Positions 6,184 through 16,200 are shown, numbered from the stretch's first letter. The stretch is DNA of 38,248 bases from a virus (IMGVR_UViG_3300046543_000143:1-38248); one strand, 5' to 3'. Numbers and translations: made by a program. The notes: a model not told the origin generated them from the letters alone.

Positions 6184-6528
6184 ATGAAGAACGTCCTCAA
6201 GTACCAGGCCCACCCCTGGGGCCGCGAGGTGTGGTTCACACAGGACGACACGGCCCTCAAGGCCCTTGGGAAGAAGTTCGATCTCAACCTCGACCTCGAG
6301 GGGTCCCTCGGCCTCTGCTGGGGTACCTCGACCCGGGTGATCGTCATCTGGGTGCGGCCTGGGTCCGATGTGTCCGTGCTTGTCCATGAGTGCTGCCACG
6401 CGGCCCTGGACATCCTGGACTACGCAGGCATGAACCCGGCCCACGCCAATGGCGAACCCATGTGCTACACGCTCCAGCGAATGATTGAACAGTTCGCTCC
6501 CCACCTCATCCCCCCACAGAACTCCTAA
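6184..6528 (+). CDS. putative zinc metallopeptidase-like phage protein (114 aa)
   Basis: Contains an HExxH zinc-binding motif (HECCH, residues 68-72) and a downstream acidic residue (E91 in GEPMCYTLQRM) in the position of the third ligand, as in small gluzincin/SprT-like phage proteins. The flanking helices fit this. The usual role would be peptide hydrolysis, but such small phage members are biochemically uncharacterised. The start at 6184 is chosen because upstream in-frame residues are proline-rich leader; its ribosome site is poor. First gene of the late strand. Confidence 0.65.
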   Translation: MKNVLKYQAHPWGREVWFTQDDTALKALGKKFDLNLDLEGSLGLCWGTSTRVIVIWVRPGSDVSVLVHECCHAALDILDYAGMNPAHANGEPMCYTLQRMIEQFAPHLIPPQNS

Positions 6529-6552
6529 CGTGCCCCTGGGGCACATACCCCC

Positions 6553-7272
6553 ATGGCACTCGAAACTGGCACTTACATCTCGGACCTGGTAGCCACCAAC
6601 CCGGTTGGCTCCGATCCCATTGCGTACGCTGACGATCACATCCGTCTGTTGAAGTCGACCCTGAAGAACACCTTCGCGAACGTGAAGGGCGTGGTCTCCG
6701 CTACGCACGAAAATCTCTCCAACGGGACCCCGGTGGGTCTCATCGCAATGTGGTCGGGCGCTACGGTCCCCACGGGCTGGGCACTCTGCAACGGGCAGAC
6801 GGTAGCCCGGGCTGACGGTACCGGCAATATCACGACCCCCGATCTAAGGGACCGGTTCGTGGTCGGTTCTGGCGGGTCGTACGCGGTTGGCAATACCGGT
6901 GGTGCTGCGTTCGTAGGACTCACGGTCGACCAACTTCCCTCCCACGGTCACGCGGCCTCCTCGGATACCCAAGGGATCCACTCTCACACCGGGAGTACCG
7001 GGTCGGTGGGGGATCACCAGCACACGCTACCGAACCTCGGCTCCGTGCAGGCAGGTTCCGATAATGGTGGTGCCAGCGTACCGGTCAGCACTGGGTATGG
7101 CACCAGCCGCTACATGTCCCCCACGGACCCCGCAGGTGGTCACAATCACCCCTTCAATACGGACTGGGGCGGTAACCACCAGCACAACATCACCGTCTAT
7201 CCCACGGGGAGCGGAGCGGGCCATGAGAATAGGCCTCCTTACTACGCGCTCGCACTGATCATGAAGGTCTAA
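6553..7272 (+). CDS. tail collar-domain fibre protein 1 (239 aa)
   Basis: The N-terminal 50 residues form an attachment region shared with the next gene (TNPVGSDPIAYADDHIRLLK). A phage tail collar domain follows from about residue 60 (PVGLIAMWSGATVPTGWALC, then TPDLRDRFVVG). The C-terminal half is Gly/Ser-rich with several HxH pairs (HSH, HQH, HNH, HQH), as in metal-threaded trimeric fibre tips such as T4 gp12, and ends PPYYALALIMKV. Likely a host-binding tail fibre. Paralogue of the following gene. Confidence 0.88.
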   Translation: MALETGTYISDLVATNPVGSDPIAYADDHIRLLKSTLKNTFANVKGVVSATHENLSNGTPVGLIAMWSGATVPTGWALCNGQTVARADGTGNITTPDLRDRFVVGSGGSYAVGNTGGAAFVGLTVDQLPSHGHAASSDTQGIHSHTGSTGSVGDHQHTLPNLGSVQAGSDNGGASVPVSTGYGTSRYMSPTDPAGGHNHPFNTDWGGNHQHNITVYPTGSGAGHENRPPYYALALIMKV

Positions 7273-7275
7273 CCC

Positions 7276-7821
7276 ATGGCTATCGAATCCGCGCAGTACA
7301 TCACGCAACTGGTCTCCACCAACCCGCTGTCGACCGACTCGGTATCCCAGGCCGACGATCACCTCCGAATGTTGAAGGTGGTTCTCCAGAATACCTTCCC
7401 GAACCTGGATTCCCAGGTCACCGCCACCCCGACCCAACTGAACAACCCGATCCCGAAAGGGGCCGTGATCATGTGGTCGGGCGCACTAACAGCGATCCCC
7501 ACGGGCTACGCGCTGTGCGATGGGACCCAAGGGACCCCGGATCTCCGGAACAAGTTCGTCATCGGGGCAGGGGACCAGTACGCGGTCTCCGCAATCGGTG
7601 GAGATGTTTCTACGGGCTTCAGTGGTGCTCACACGCACACTGAGAACCAGTCCACGGCAAACCTGCAGGTCTCCTCTCTCGCAGTCGCTGCGGGTGCTGG
7701 TCAGTCTGTGGTCTCGTCCGTGGTGTCCCAAGGTCACGTCCACACGATCAACCAGGTGGGCGATCACACGCACTCCTGCCTTCCTCCGTACCTGGCTCTC
7801 GCCTACATCATGAAACTGTAA
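7276..7821 (+). CDS. tail collar-domain fibre protein 2 (181 aa)
   Basis: Shares the N-terminal attachment segment (STNPLSTDSVSQADDHLRMLK), the collar motif (GAVIMWSGALTAIPTGYALC, TPDLRNKFVIG) and the terminal PPYLALAYIMKL with the preceding gene, but has a shorter and different HxH tip (HTH, HVH, HTH). It probably arose by tandem duplication and provides an alternative or second receptor-binding tip. Its stop overlaps the next start (TAATG). Confidence 0.87.
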   Translation: MAIESAQYITQLVSTNPLSTDSVSQADDHLRMLKVVLQNTFPNLDSQVTATPTQLNNPIPKGAVIMWSGALTAIPTGYALCDGTQGTPDLRNKFVIGAGDQYAVSAIGGDVSTGFSGAHTHTENQSTANLQVSSLAVAAGAGQSVVSSVVSQGHVHTINQVGDHTHSCLPPYLALAYIMKL

Positions 7822-9530
7822 TGGCCAACCTCCCGCTTCGCCAATTGGGGGGCGTGGGGGTAATCACCGACGCCAGCCCGTATGACCTTCCGCCCAGTGC
7901 TTACTCGGCGGCGAACAACGTCATCTTCTCCGAAGGCCGCGTGCAGCGTGCCCCGGTCTTCAAGCAACTCTTCACCCCGATCCGCTCGACGCTCTCGTAC
8001 GATGCGGCAGCAGGGACCTACGATGCAAACACAGCCGTCTACAACTCTGCGGAGGGCGGTAGCTCTAACGCTTCTCGCTTTGTCGGTAGCTACACCGACC
8101 CCACTGCTGGTGAGACGGTATTCGTTGCCGACAACGATGGAACAATCCGTGCCTACCCTGGCAACGTGATGTCCTTCCAGACCCCCACCTCGGGGACTGT
8201 GACGAACGACAATGCATGGAGCCACGCCCAGGTCGCTGGTCTCTCGTTCCTAGCCCGCAAGGGCATGGTGCCCTACGCTCGGAACATCAAGCACGATTCC
8301 AACTACTCCCTCATGGGAGGCGATTGGGTCGCAGGGGACCAGGCGAGCATCGTTCGGGGCTTCAAGGGATACTGCATCTGCCTCGGTATGAACAAGGCAG
8401 GCGTGGACTACCCGACCATGGTCAAGTGGTCGAATCCGCTCCAGTACTCGACCGCAGTCTCCGGTCTCCAGTGGGACCCGAGCAATACGAACTACGTGGC
8501 AGGTGAGAATGTCATCGGTGACATGAAGAACCCGATCCGTGATGGTCTCTCCCTTGGCGAGGCCTTCATCATCTACTCCCAGAACCAGTTGTGGCTAATG
8601 GAGTACTCGGGCGACCTGAACGTATTCAACTTCCGCAGGCTCCCCTTCGAGGGCGGCATCATCAACACGAACTGTGCGGTCGAGGTCGAAAGCAAGCACT
8701 TTGTATTTGGCGACAATGACATCTACGTCCATGATGGCATCAGCCGCCAGTCGATTGCAGATGGCCGCGTCCGTCGCCGCATCTTCAGCACACTGGACCG
8801 CAACAAGCAGCAGTTCTGCTTCGTGGCCCACGACTCCGTGTCGAAGCTACTGCACTTCTGCTACGCGACCTTGCAGGACGAAGCGCCCTTCGCAGGCACC
8901 CAATTCTGCAACCAAGCAGCCACGTACAACTACAAGTCGGACACCTGGTCGTTCATGGACCTGCCGAACATCGTCGGTGGGGCAGAGGCCAATGCTTCGC
9001 TCGTTAAGAACTCGTTCCCGGACGTCACGAACAGCTACACCCTGTTCAACACAGCCTATTCGAGCTTCTCGGGCGGTGGAACGCCGAAGCTGTCGATCAT
9101 GCTCGGGGTATACGACCAGTCCAAGGGCCTCTCGGATTCCTGCGTATATGCCGTCGACCTGCCTACAGTCGGCCTGGTCAATCTCCCTGCCAACACCGAG
9201 ACGCTCAAGCCCGCCTACGTGGAACGCGTGGGGATCTCCTTGGATACCCAGGGCCTCCCGCTGCGTTCTTACAAGACGGTCCAGTGCGCGGTCCCGGAGT
9301 CGTTCTTCGACGACAGCACAGGGACGTTCACGTTCGAATTCGGCTCCTCGGACCTCCCGGAGCAGACGCCGAACTATCGGTACAAAGCAACCTTCAACCC
9401 GGCGACGGATTACAAGCTGGACATGATGGTCTCAGGGCGCTACCTGTCCTACAAGGTCAGCACCGCCTCGATCTCTAACTTCCAGCTATCCGGCATGGAC
9501 GTTGAGGTCAAGTCCCTCTCCAGGAGGTAA
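7821..9530 (+). CDS. tail protein, probable nozzle/hub (569 aa)
   Basis: A long beta-rich protein without membrane segments. The opening MANLPLRQLGGVGVITDASPYDL followed by SAANNVIFSEGRVQRAP is typical of podophage tail proteins that form the distal tail tube or a propeller-like nozzle (functional counterpart of T7 gp12). Repeating aromatic beta stretches (DTWSFMDLPN, LWLMEYSGDLNVF) fit a propeller. It lies directly between the fibre genes and a small tail gene. The structural role is well supported by context; the precise position in the tail is inferred. Confidence 0.7.
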   Translation: MANLPLRQLGGVGVITDASPYDLPPSAYSAANNVIFSEGRVQRAPVFKQLFTPIRSTLSYDAAAGTYDANTAVYNSAEGGSSNASRFVGSYTDPTAGETVFVADNDGTIRAYPGNVMSFQTPTSGTVTNDNAWSHAQVAGLSFLARKGMVPYARNIKHDSNYSLMGGDWVAGDQASIVRGFKGYCICLGMNKAGVDYPTMVKWSNPLQYSTAVSGLQWDPSNTNYVAGENVIGDMKNPIRDGLSLGEAFIIYSQNQLWLMEYSGDLNVFNFRRLPFEGGIINTNCAVEVESKHFVFGDNDIYVHDGISRQSIADGRVRRRIFSTLDRNKQQFCFVAHDSVSKLLHFCYATLQDEAPFAGTQFCNQAATYNYKSDTWSFMDLPNIVGGAEANASLVKNSFPDVTNSYTLFNTAYSSFSGGGTPKLSIMLGVYDQSKGLSDSCVYAVDLPTVGLVNLPANTETLKPAYVERVGISLDTQGLPLRSYKTVQCAVPESFFDDSTGTFTFEFGSSDLPEQTPNYRYKATFNPATDYKLDMMVSGRYLSYKVSTASISNFQLSGMDVEVKSLSRR

Positions 9531-9532
9531 CC

Positions 9533-9697
9533 ATGGCCATCACGTACACCACGCCACTTCAGAACTACGTCCGCGCAGCACAGCCCCCATTAAAGGGATC
9601 CGAGGCCCAGTGGCTTCAGGAAGAGCTAAAGAAGCTCGAGCGTTCGGTCGCCGCTATCAACGCGGCACTGACGCAACTTGCTGCGCGGGTCACGTAA
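9533..9697 (+). CDS. small virion-associated protein (54 aa)
   Basis: A 54-residue frame with a strong ribosome site (AGGAGG) inside the end of the tail gene, seven bases before the ATG at 9533. It has an extended N-terminus (MAITYTTPLQNYVRAAQPPL) and a coiled-coil-like helix (residues 25-52). Small coiled-coil proteins at this place in podophage tail modules are often minor tail components or chaperones. No family was identified. Confidence 0.7.
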   Translation: MAITYTTPLQNYVRAAQPPLKGSEAQWLQEELKKLERSVAAINAALTQLAARVT

Positions 9698-9718
9698 CCC
9701 TTTTAAATCGAGAGAGCA

Positions 9719-10291
9719 ATGAAAAACTTCATGCGAATCGGAGTAGGCCTGGACACAGTGCCGCTCAACCTCGCAATCCAACGCCGTCCGGAGATCTGGA
9801 AGGCCGACACGTACCTGCGCGACTACCCCCAGGGGCCGTTCGGGCAGATCGAGTCGATCATCCTGCGCTTCCCTCCGCGCTCCGTGCATGAAACCGAAGA
9901 AGCCCTCAAGAAGCACCTCGAGAACTTCGACCAGCACGAGTGCGTTGACCAGGAGGCCTACAAGGCCCTCCCGGAAGCCCGTCCCATCGTCATGGGCCTC
10001 ATGGCCCGCGTGGGCGGCGAACGCCTAGGGCGCGTGATCGTCAACAAGATCGCCCCTGGTGGTCGCATCTTCCCGCACGCGGATACTCCGGAACATGCCC
10101 AATACTGGGATCGCTTCCATGTGGTGCTCCAAAGCGCCCCGGGAGTGTACTTCCGCACGGGCGACGAGGACGTCTACATGGCCCCAGGCGAGACCTGGTG
10201 GTTCCAGAACGCCGAAGAGCATGAAGTGATCAACAACTCCCCCTGCGACCGCATCCACATGGTCGTTGACATTCGGACATCCAAGCCGTGA
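9719..10291 (+). CDS. aspartyl/asparaginyl beta-hydroxylase-like Fe(II)/2-oxoglutarate dioxygenase (190 aa)
   Basis: The cupin-like core from about residue 110 carries the HxD...H iron site: H120 and D122 (GGRIFPHADTPEH) and H168 (AEEHEV). R178 and H180 are candidates for 2-oxoglutarate binding. This matches the aspartyl/asparaginyl hydroxylase group, which hydroxylates side chains in proteins. The gene sits inside the tail module and is coupled by a GTGA overlap to an acetyltransferase, suggesting that the pair modifies a virion or host protein. The substrate is unknown. Confidence 0.75.
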   Translation: MKNFMRIGVGLDTVPLNLAIQRRPEIWKADTYLRDYPQGPFGQIESIILRFPPRSVHETEEALKKHLENFDQHECVDQEAYKALPEARPIVMGLMARVGGERLGRVIVNKIAPGGRIFPHADTPEHAQYWDRFHVVLQSAPGVYFRTGDEDVYMAPGETWWFQNAEEHEVINNSPCDRIHMVVDIRTSKP

Positions 10292-10737
10292 TTACCTATT
10301 CAGTAGAGAAGTGGCGGGACATCGTGTCTGAAATGGAGGCCCTGTGGCCCGCTCATTGGCAAGAGGTCGCAATCGACCACGACACCATTAAGCTGGCCCC
10401 CGACTATCGGCAGTACGAAGCATTTTGTGATTCTGGGGCGCTACACATCGTCACGGCCCGCGAGGCCGGAAAGATCGTTGGCTACCACATCAGCATCGTC
10501 CGTCCGCACCTCCATTACAAGAACGACCTCCACGGCTTTACTGACGTCTATTACATCTCCCCGGAGCATCGGCAGGGGTGGACAGGCGTAAAGCTCTTCA
10601 AGTACGTGGAGAAGACCCTCAAGGCCCGTGGGGTCAAGAAGGTATTCTCCGGGACCAAGTTGCACCTCGACATGGGACCGATCTTTGAGCGGATGGGTTG
10701 GCGGGAAACCGAGCGCCTCTTTTCCAAGGTCCTATGA
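10288..10737 (+). CDS. GNAT-family N-acetyltransferase (149 aa)
   Basis: Starts at GTG (10288), overlapping the stop of the hydroxylase gene. Residues about 55-149 fit a GNAT fold: beta strands (KIVGYHISIVRP, FTDVYYISPEHR), the acetyl-CoA loop region RQGWTGVKLFKYVEKTLK, and a C-terminal part with FERMGWRETERLFSK. Close relatives occur as single genes among phage virion genes. It transfers acetyl groups from acetyl-CoA; the target is unknown. Next gene overlaps by ATGA. Confidence 0.8.
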   Translation: MITYSVEKWRDIVSEMEALWPAHWQEVAIDHDTIKLAPDYRQYEAFCDSGALHIVTAREAGKIVGYHISIVRPHLHYKNDLHGFTDVYYISPEHRQGWTGVKLFKYVEKTLKARGVKKVFSGTKLHLDMGPIFERMGWRETERLFSKVL

Positions 10738-11942
10738 TCAAGTCAATCCTCAAGCTCCTCGCCCCCGCGATCTTCATGCGCTCGCATGTGGCCGCAGCGG
10801 CAGTAGGGGCAGCAGCAGTCGGCGCGGTCGGTAGCGGTATCGCCTCGAGCAATGCCGCCGATGCCCAAAAGTCCGCAGCCCAGGCTGCCAATTCCCCCTG
10901 GTCCGCAGCGCAGCCGTATATCAGCGGCGAGTTCCAAGGGTCCCAAGACGCGCTCCACAATGCCCTGGGCATGGGAACGTACAGCGGACCCCGCGTAGCT
11001 GGCCTGAATCCCTACCAGACCCAAGGAGCCGACCAGACCGCATCCTACGCGAACGGTAACGGCATCAACACGGCAAACCAGTTCTACAACACTGGTATGG
11101 GCCTCACGCAGACGGGTTCGCAGTATGGCACCAACGCCCAAGGACTCCTAGCGCAGGCACAGCAGGACCCGACCCAAGGGTTCATGAACTACGCAAACGG
11201 ACTGGCGAACAGTGATATGGCCACGCAGATGGTCAACGCAGCCAACCGCGATGCCTCACGGAACCTGAACGAGTCGCAGCTTCCCTCGCTGGCTGTAACG
11301 GCTGCAGGAAACGGTAACACAGACTCCACACGTACCGGGGTGACCCAAGCGATCCTCCAGCGCAACGCTTCGGAGCAGATGGCCGACACAGCGGCACAGA
11401 TCCGAGGCCAGCTTTTCAACACGGGCCTCCAGACGGCGCAGTCGCAGTACAACGCCAACTCGGATCGTGCGCTCACGGCGAACAACCAACTCGGCAACGC
11501 GTATCAGATGGGGTCCTCGGGTCTCCTCAACGGCCAACAGGCGAACGGCAACAACTTCGACCAACTCAACGCTGCAGGCGGCCTCTACCAGGGACAGGAG
11601 CAGGCGCAGAACAACGCCGCGATGCAGCAGTTCCAAGAGCAGCAGTCCACCCCGCTGAACCTCTACGGTCAGTACATGAACGTGATTAACGGGAAATGGG
11701 GCGGTCAGCCGGTGTCGTCGGTCGGCCCTTCGACGGCTGCGGGTGCGATCCAAGGCGCTGCCGGTGGTGGTCTCATGGGTTACGGCATCGCGGACAAGCT
11801 CGGTGGATACAGCAACACAGGTGGCACCAACTTCAACAACAGCGGCTTCACGATGCCTGGCGGCAATGACTACACCACACAGGCCACCACGGCCATGAAC
11901 GCATCACAGGCCCCCGCGGGCCTCAGCGCGTTCGGCTACTAA
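10734..11942 (+). CDS. probable internal virion/DNA-ejection protein (402 aa)
   Basis: Starts at the ATG overlapping the GNAT stop, with AAGG in front; an internal ATG at 10779 is possible. An N-terminal alanine/glycine-rich hydrophobic stretch (about residues 16-40) is followed by a long Gln/Asn/Ala/Gly-rich helical body and a glycine-rich tail. This composition, and its place before a second Gln/Ala-rich protein and a giant transglycosylase protein, fit the first of three ejection proteins (functional counterparts of T7 gp14-gp16). No enzymatic motif is visible. Confidence 0.65.
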   Translation: MIKSILKLLAPAIFMRSHVAAAAVGAAAVGAVGSGIASSNAADAQKSAAQAANSPWSAAQPYISGEFQGSQDALHNALGMGTYSGPRVAGLNPYQTQGADQTASYANGNGINTANQFYNTGMGLTQTGSQYGTNAQGLLAQAQQDPTQGFMNYANGLANSDMATQMVNAANRDASRNLNESQLPSLAVTAAGNGNTDSTRTGVTQAILQRNASEQMADTAAQIRGQLFNTGLQTAQSQYNANSDRALTANNQLGNAYQMGSSGLLNGQQANGNNFDQLNAAGGLYQGQEQAQNNAAMQQFQEQQSTPLNLYGQYMNVINGKWGGQPVSSVGPSTAAGAIQGAAGGGLMGYGIADKLGGYSNTGGTNFNNSGFTMPGGNDYTTQATTAMNASQAPAGLSAFGY

Positions 11943-11952
11943 GGAGGCCCCA

Positions 11953-13284
11953 ATGGCTTACTCGTTTGACATGCCTCCGGGCATTGACCCGCGCGATGAT
12001 GGGTCCCACAGTCTCCCGGCGTACCTGGGGCAGGCACTGCAGTTCTACGGGACCGACAAGTCCACGGACCTGCCGTATTCCTACAGCTACCCGATGAACA
12101 ACCAGGCCGGACAGTCGATGTTCGGCGGTGGTGCTCCCATGCAGTCCCCCGTGGCGCAGGCCATGGCTCCGCAGCAGGCCCCGCAGACTCCTGTGGCGCA
12201 AGCCATGGATCCGCAGGCCCCGCAGACGCCGATCACCCAGGCCATGGGCGGCTACCCTAACTCCGATGCCATCCAGGCGATGTTCGCAAACCAGGCGACG
12301 AACCCGTCCCTGTCGATGGACAACGGCCTAATTGCAGCAGGTTCCGCGATGATGGGTGGCAAGGACTTCAAGACGGGCATGGCTGACGCAGGTAAGGCGT
12401 TCAATGACAACTTCGACTCGACGCTCAACCAGCAACGCGAACTGAACACGCCCAGGGTCACCCCGGTGGGCCAGGACGGCGCGTTCTCGATGGTCCAGAT
12501 GCCTGGCCAGCAGCCGCAGGTTCTGCCGAACAGCCAGGTCCAAGACTACGTCCTGGGCAAGGTCAGAGCGCAGAAGATGCTCGAGATGAACAACAAGATC
12601 GGTGAGAACACCATGGAGGCGCAACGGGCCGCCATGAAGCAAGACCAGACGAACGGTAATGCTGCGATCCCGGTGCTCACGAACCTCCAGCAGTCTCAGG
12701 CGGGAATGGACGCTGCGCGGAACCTCACGGAGACGCTCAAGACCGACTCGAGCCGCGCTGGGTACCTCAAGGCTTACTCAGCGCTCCCTTCGATGGCCCA
12801 GCGTGCTGCAGCGGCGGTGGGTGGAGGCTCGATGGCGCAAGCGGCTGCGGACTACAACACTCTGAATAACGCCAAGATTGACGGCGCGAAGATGGAAGTT
12901 GCAGGCCTCAACGGCTCACTCAGTAATGACGAGTGGACCCGCGCAGTTGGATCGGTCCCGAGTCCCTCGGATTCCCCGGCTGTCTGGGATGCGTATTACG
13001 AGCGTGCCAACCCGATCCTCAAGAGCCGCATGGACTTCTACACAGGAGTCGTCAAGCGGGGTAGTGAAGCGGCAAACCGCCCCATCAACCCGTACGGCTC
13101 TAACGGTCGTCAGGACCTCGGTGTCCCGCAGGCCCCTGCAGCGCCCCAAGCAACTCCTCCTACCAGGTCGTCCACCGGCGCTGGCTACCAACCAGTGCAG
13201 GTATCGAGCTTCGCGGAAGCAAGCAAGCTCCCGAGCGGCACGATCTTCACTGACCCCAACGGTAAACAAAGAAAGGTTCCTTAA
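11953..13284 (+). CDS. probable internal virion/DNA-ejection protein (443 aa)
   Basis: Begins after a good ribosome site (AAGGAGG). Residues about 55-95 contain three tandem QAM-centred repeats (PVAQAMAPQQAPQTP, PVAQAMDPQAPQTP, PITQAMGGYPNSD). The middle is helical and Gln/Ala/Met-rich; the C-terminus is proline-rich, then FAEASKLPSGTIFTDPNGK, a motif common in phage ejection proteins. It lies between two other presumed ejection proteins. Assignment is by context and composition. Confidence 0.65.
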   Translation: MAYSFDMPPGIDPRDDGSHSLPAYLGQALQFYGTDKSTDLPYSYSYPMNNQAGQSMFGGGAPMQSPVAQAMAPQQAPQTPVAQAMDPQAPQTPITQAMGGYPNSDAIQAMFANQATNPSLSMDNGLIAAGSAMMGGKDFKTGMADAGKAFNDNFDSTLNQQRELNTPRVTPVGQDGAFSMVQMPGQQPQVLPNSQVQDYVLGKVRAQKMLEMNNKIGENTMEAQRAAMKQDQTNGNAAIPVLTNLQQSQAGMDAARNLTETLKTDSSRAGYLKAYSALPSMAQRAAAAVGGGSMAQAAADYNTLNNAKIDGAKMEVAGLNGSLSNDEWTRAVGSVPSPSDSPAVWDAYYERANPILKSRMDFYTGVVKRGSEAANRPINPYGSNGRQDLGVPQAPAAPQATPPTRSSTGAGYQPVQVSSFAEASKLPSGTIFTDPNGKQRKVP

Positions 13285-13287
13285 ACC

Positions 13288-16200
13288 ATGGCAGATTCCT
13301 GGGACTCGTTCCCTATCGCAAGCCCGATGGACATTGCATTGGACGCAGAGGGTGCGAGTCCCCAGGACGCCGCAGTTGCCCGCAGCATCTATCAGCAAGA
13401 GTCCGGAAGCGGAAAGAACACGAAGACGTCCAACGCGGACGCCCACGGCGGGATGCAGATTATCCCCGCGACGTTTCACTCCGTGGCCGACAAAGGATGG
13501 GACATCAATGACCCCGTCGACAATGCTCGAGCAGGTGTCCGGTACATCAAGCAGTTGTCGGAGAAGGCCGGGGGTGACCCCGCGCTGACAGCCGCAGGCT
13601 ACTACGGTGGCCCTGGTGCAATCGACAAAGCACAGAAGGGCATCGCAGTTAGCGATCCCCGCAACCCCAACGCCCCGACGACCCTCCAGTATGGCCAGCA
13701 GGTCGCTGGTCGGATCGAGAAGGGGAACTGGTGGGACAACTTCCCGCTAGCTGATGCTTCTTCCGGTGCGTCCACAGCGCCTCAGCAGGCCCCGCAAGAC
13801 GCAGGCAATGCCCAGGTAGCCTCAGGTGCAGTACAGGCCCAAGGAGCGCCCTCTGGACAGCCTGCGCAAGCTGCTTCCGCCCCCGCGAACCCGGACCCTA
13901 ACGGATACGGCGCACCGCCCCCGAGCGACAACACCCAGTTCGCTCTCCCAGGCCAGAAGTCACCGGCGCAGATCGCAGCCGAGCAAGCAGCCCAACAGCC
14001 GCAGAAGGGCTGGTTCCAACGCGCTGCGGACGAGGCCACCGACTCCCCCATCGAAGCCCTCGGTAACGCGGCTCACGGTGTGGTTGATGGCCTCACGTTT
14101 GGTATGGCCGACAAGGCCGGTGCAGCCCTCAACGCGGCGGTCAACTACCAAGATGGCGGCTCGTTCTCGGATCGCTACCATAACGTCCTTGGCCAAGTGC
14201 AGGACTACGAGGACAAGTCTCCGGCGTTCCTAACTGGCCAGATCGGCTCGGCCTTCGTGCCTGGTGCGGGTGACATCTCCTTGGTCAACAAGGCCATCGA
14301 AGCCGTTCCCACGGCCTCCCGTGCTGCCCGAGTGATGGCCGGTGGTGCCGCAGGGATGACCGAGGGTGCCGCACAGGTCCTCGGCCACGCAAACTACCTC
14401 GACGACGTCACCCCAGGGCAGCTTGCAACTGGCATGGGCCTCGGAGCGGTCGGAGGCGGGCTTGGTGGTGCCTTCACGAAGGCTACCGACAACCAACTCT
14501 CAAACTCGTTCCTGCTGAAGGCAGGCAGCGTCGAGGGGGGGCAGCGTGACGCCCAGATCCTCTCTGATCTCCAGGCGATGAACAGTCGCGCGACGCAGGA
14601 GGGCGCGAAGCTAGGCCCAGCCGATGCCAACGCACTTGCTCGCCGCTACACTCAGGAAGCTGCCGACCAGCTTCGCCAGATGCCGAAGACGGAGGACCGA
14701 CAGACTCTCCTGAGCGCCCTCAACCGTGCCCGAGGTCTCAGCGACGACCAGATCAGCGCCCTGCGCCAACTCCCTAACGGTGATGCGGTGGCAGATGCGA
14801 TCCAGATGCACCAGCGGACCCTTGCGCTGACTGCACCGACCCCAGCGAACCTGGGGAAGGTGGCCAGCCTCGCCCGCACGTTGGTCGACAACGGTGCTCT
14901 GCACGCGGTCTCCCATGTGGTCCCTGGTGGGAGCCTTCTCACGCTCGCCCCGGTGCGTCACTACGTGATGGGCGCGCTGCTCGGTGGTCGTGCAAACCGC
15001 ACGGCGAACATCGAGTCGGCTCTGCAGCAAGGCCCCATGGCCCAGGCGTTCCTCAAGCGCTTCGGGCAGGGCACCGCTAACCAGAGCGCCCAGGACCTCG
15101 CCCAAGCCGCGCAAGCGGCCCAAGCGGCCCGTGCAGCAGCCCAGACGGCAGGCCAGGACGCCCGAGGATTCAAGCAGGGCGACAGCGCTTTCCAACGTGC
15201 CCAAGCAGCGGCCCAGCAGGCACGCCAGCAAGCCCAAGCCGCAAACCCGTTCACCCCAGAGGCCCAAGCGGCAGCAAGGGACTACATGTTCCGCGCTCAA
15301 CAATCTGGACAGGCGAACCGTGCTGGTATGGCTCAACAGTCCCAGCAAGCCGCGCAAGCAGAGGCGTCCGTGGGTCCGCAGATGAACGCAACCCAGGCCA
15401 AGGCAGCACAGGCTTACGCCAAGCAGCAGGCCGAGCAGCTTGCGGCCCAGATCGGCCCTCAGGTCACCCCCGCTCAGCGTGCGGCGCTCCAAGCCCAAGA
15501 GGCAGCGAACGCAGCCGCGTCGAAGGAGTCCCTGAAGACCCAACTGGCGCAGAAGCAGGCCCTCGCGGACCAGTTCCACAGTGATCCGACCAACTTGCTT
15601 GGTATGTCGAACCAGTTCGGCCCTCCACGCAATGCGGATCAGATGTCCGAGTTCTCGAAGGTCATGCGGAGCCAGGCCGAAGCTGCCGCCATGGGTCCCC
15701 AGGCCCCAGCGTCCCCGGCTCTCCAAGCGGCCCAAAAGGCCCAAGCGAAGGCTGAGGTGGCTACTCCAGGCAACGTCGCGGTGTGGCGCAATTCCGATAC
15801 GGACATCCCGGTCACGGTAAAGCACGTCGAGCCGCAGCCAGGCCCAGATGGGCGCACGTACGTCCGAGTCGATCACAACGGCCAGGAGACGTTCGTCCCC
15901 GCAGACGAGCTTCAGCCCGCAACGAAGGCCGCACAGGCTCACGTTAAGGCGCAGGCTGCGGAGCGTCGTCTCACCAGCGTAATGGACGGCAGCTTCAACG
16001 CTCCCGGCCTGGACACTGGCCACGGACGACTCACGGAACTGATGTCTCACGTCGGTACTCCCGAAGGTCCCATCAGCAACGCCACGGGTCTCCCGACCCT
16101 GCAGCGGATCGCCAACGATCATCCCACGCTGGCCCCGAAGATCACCCAACTGATGACCTCAGGAGCCAAGGAGATCGACCGTGCATCGTTCTACGAGATC

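Noticed and set aside
5716-6413. Minus-strand ORFs opposite the late leader and the metallopeptidase gene
   Set aside because: Gly/Arg-rich, with no start signals; they overlap a convincing plus-strand gene.
14611-16149. 512-codon minus-strand frame
   Set aside because: Shadow of the 1096-aa transglycosylase/ejection protein; Leu/Arg/Gly-rich, no ribosome site.
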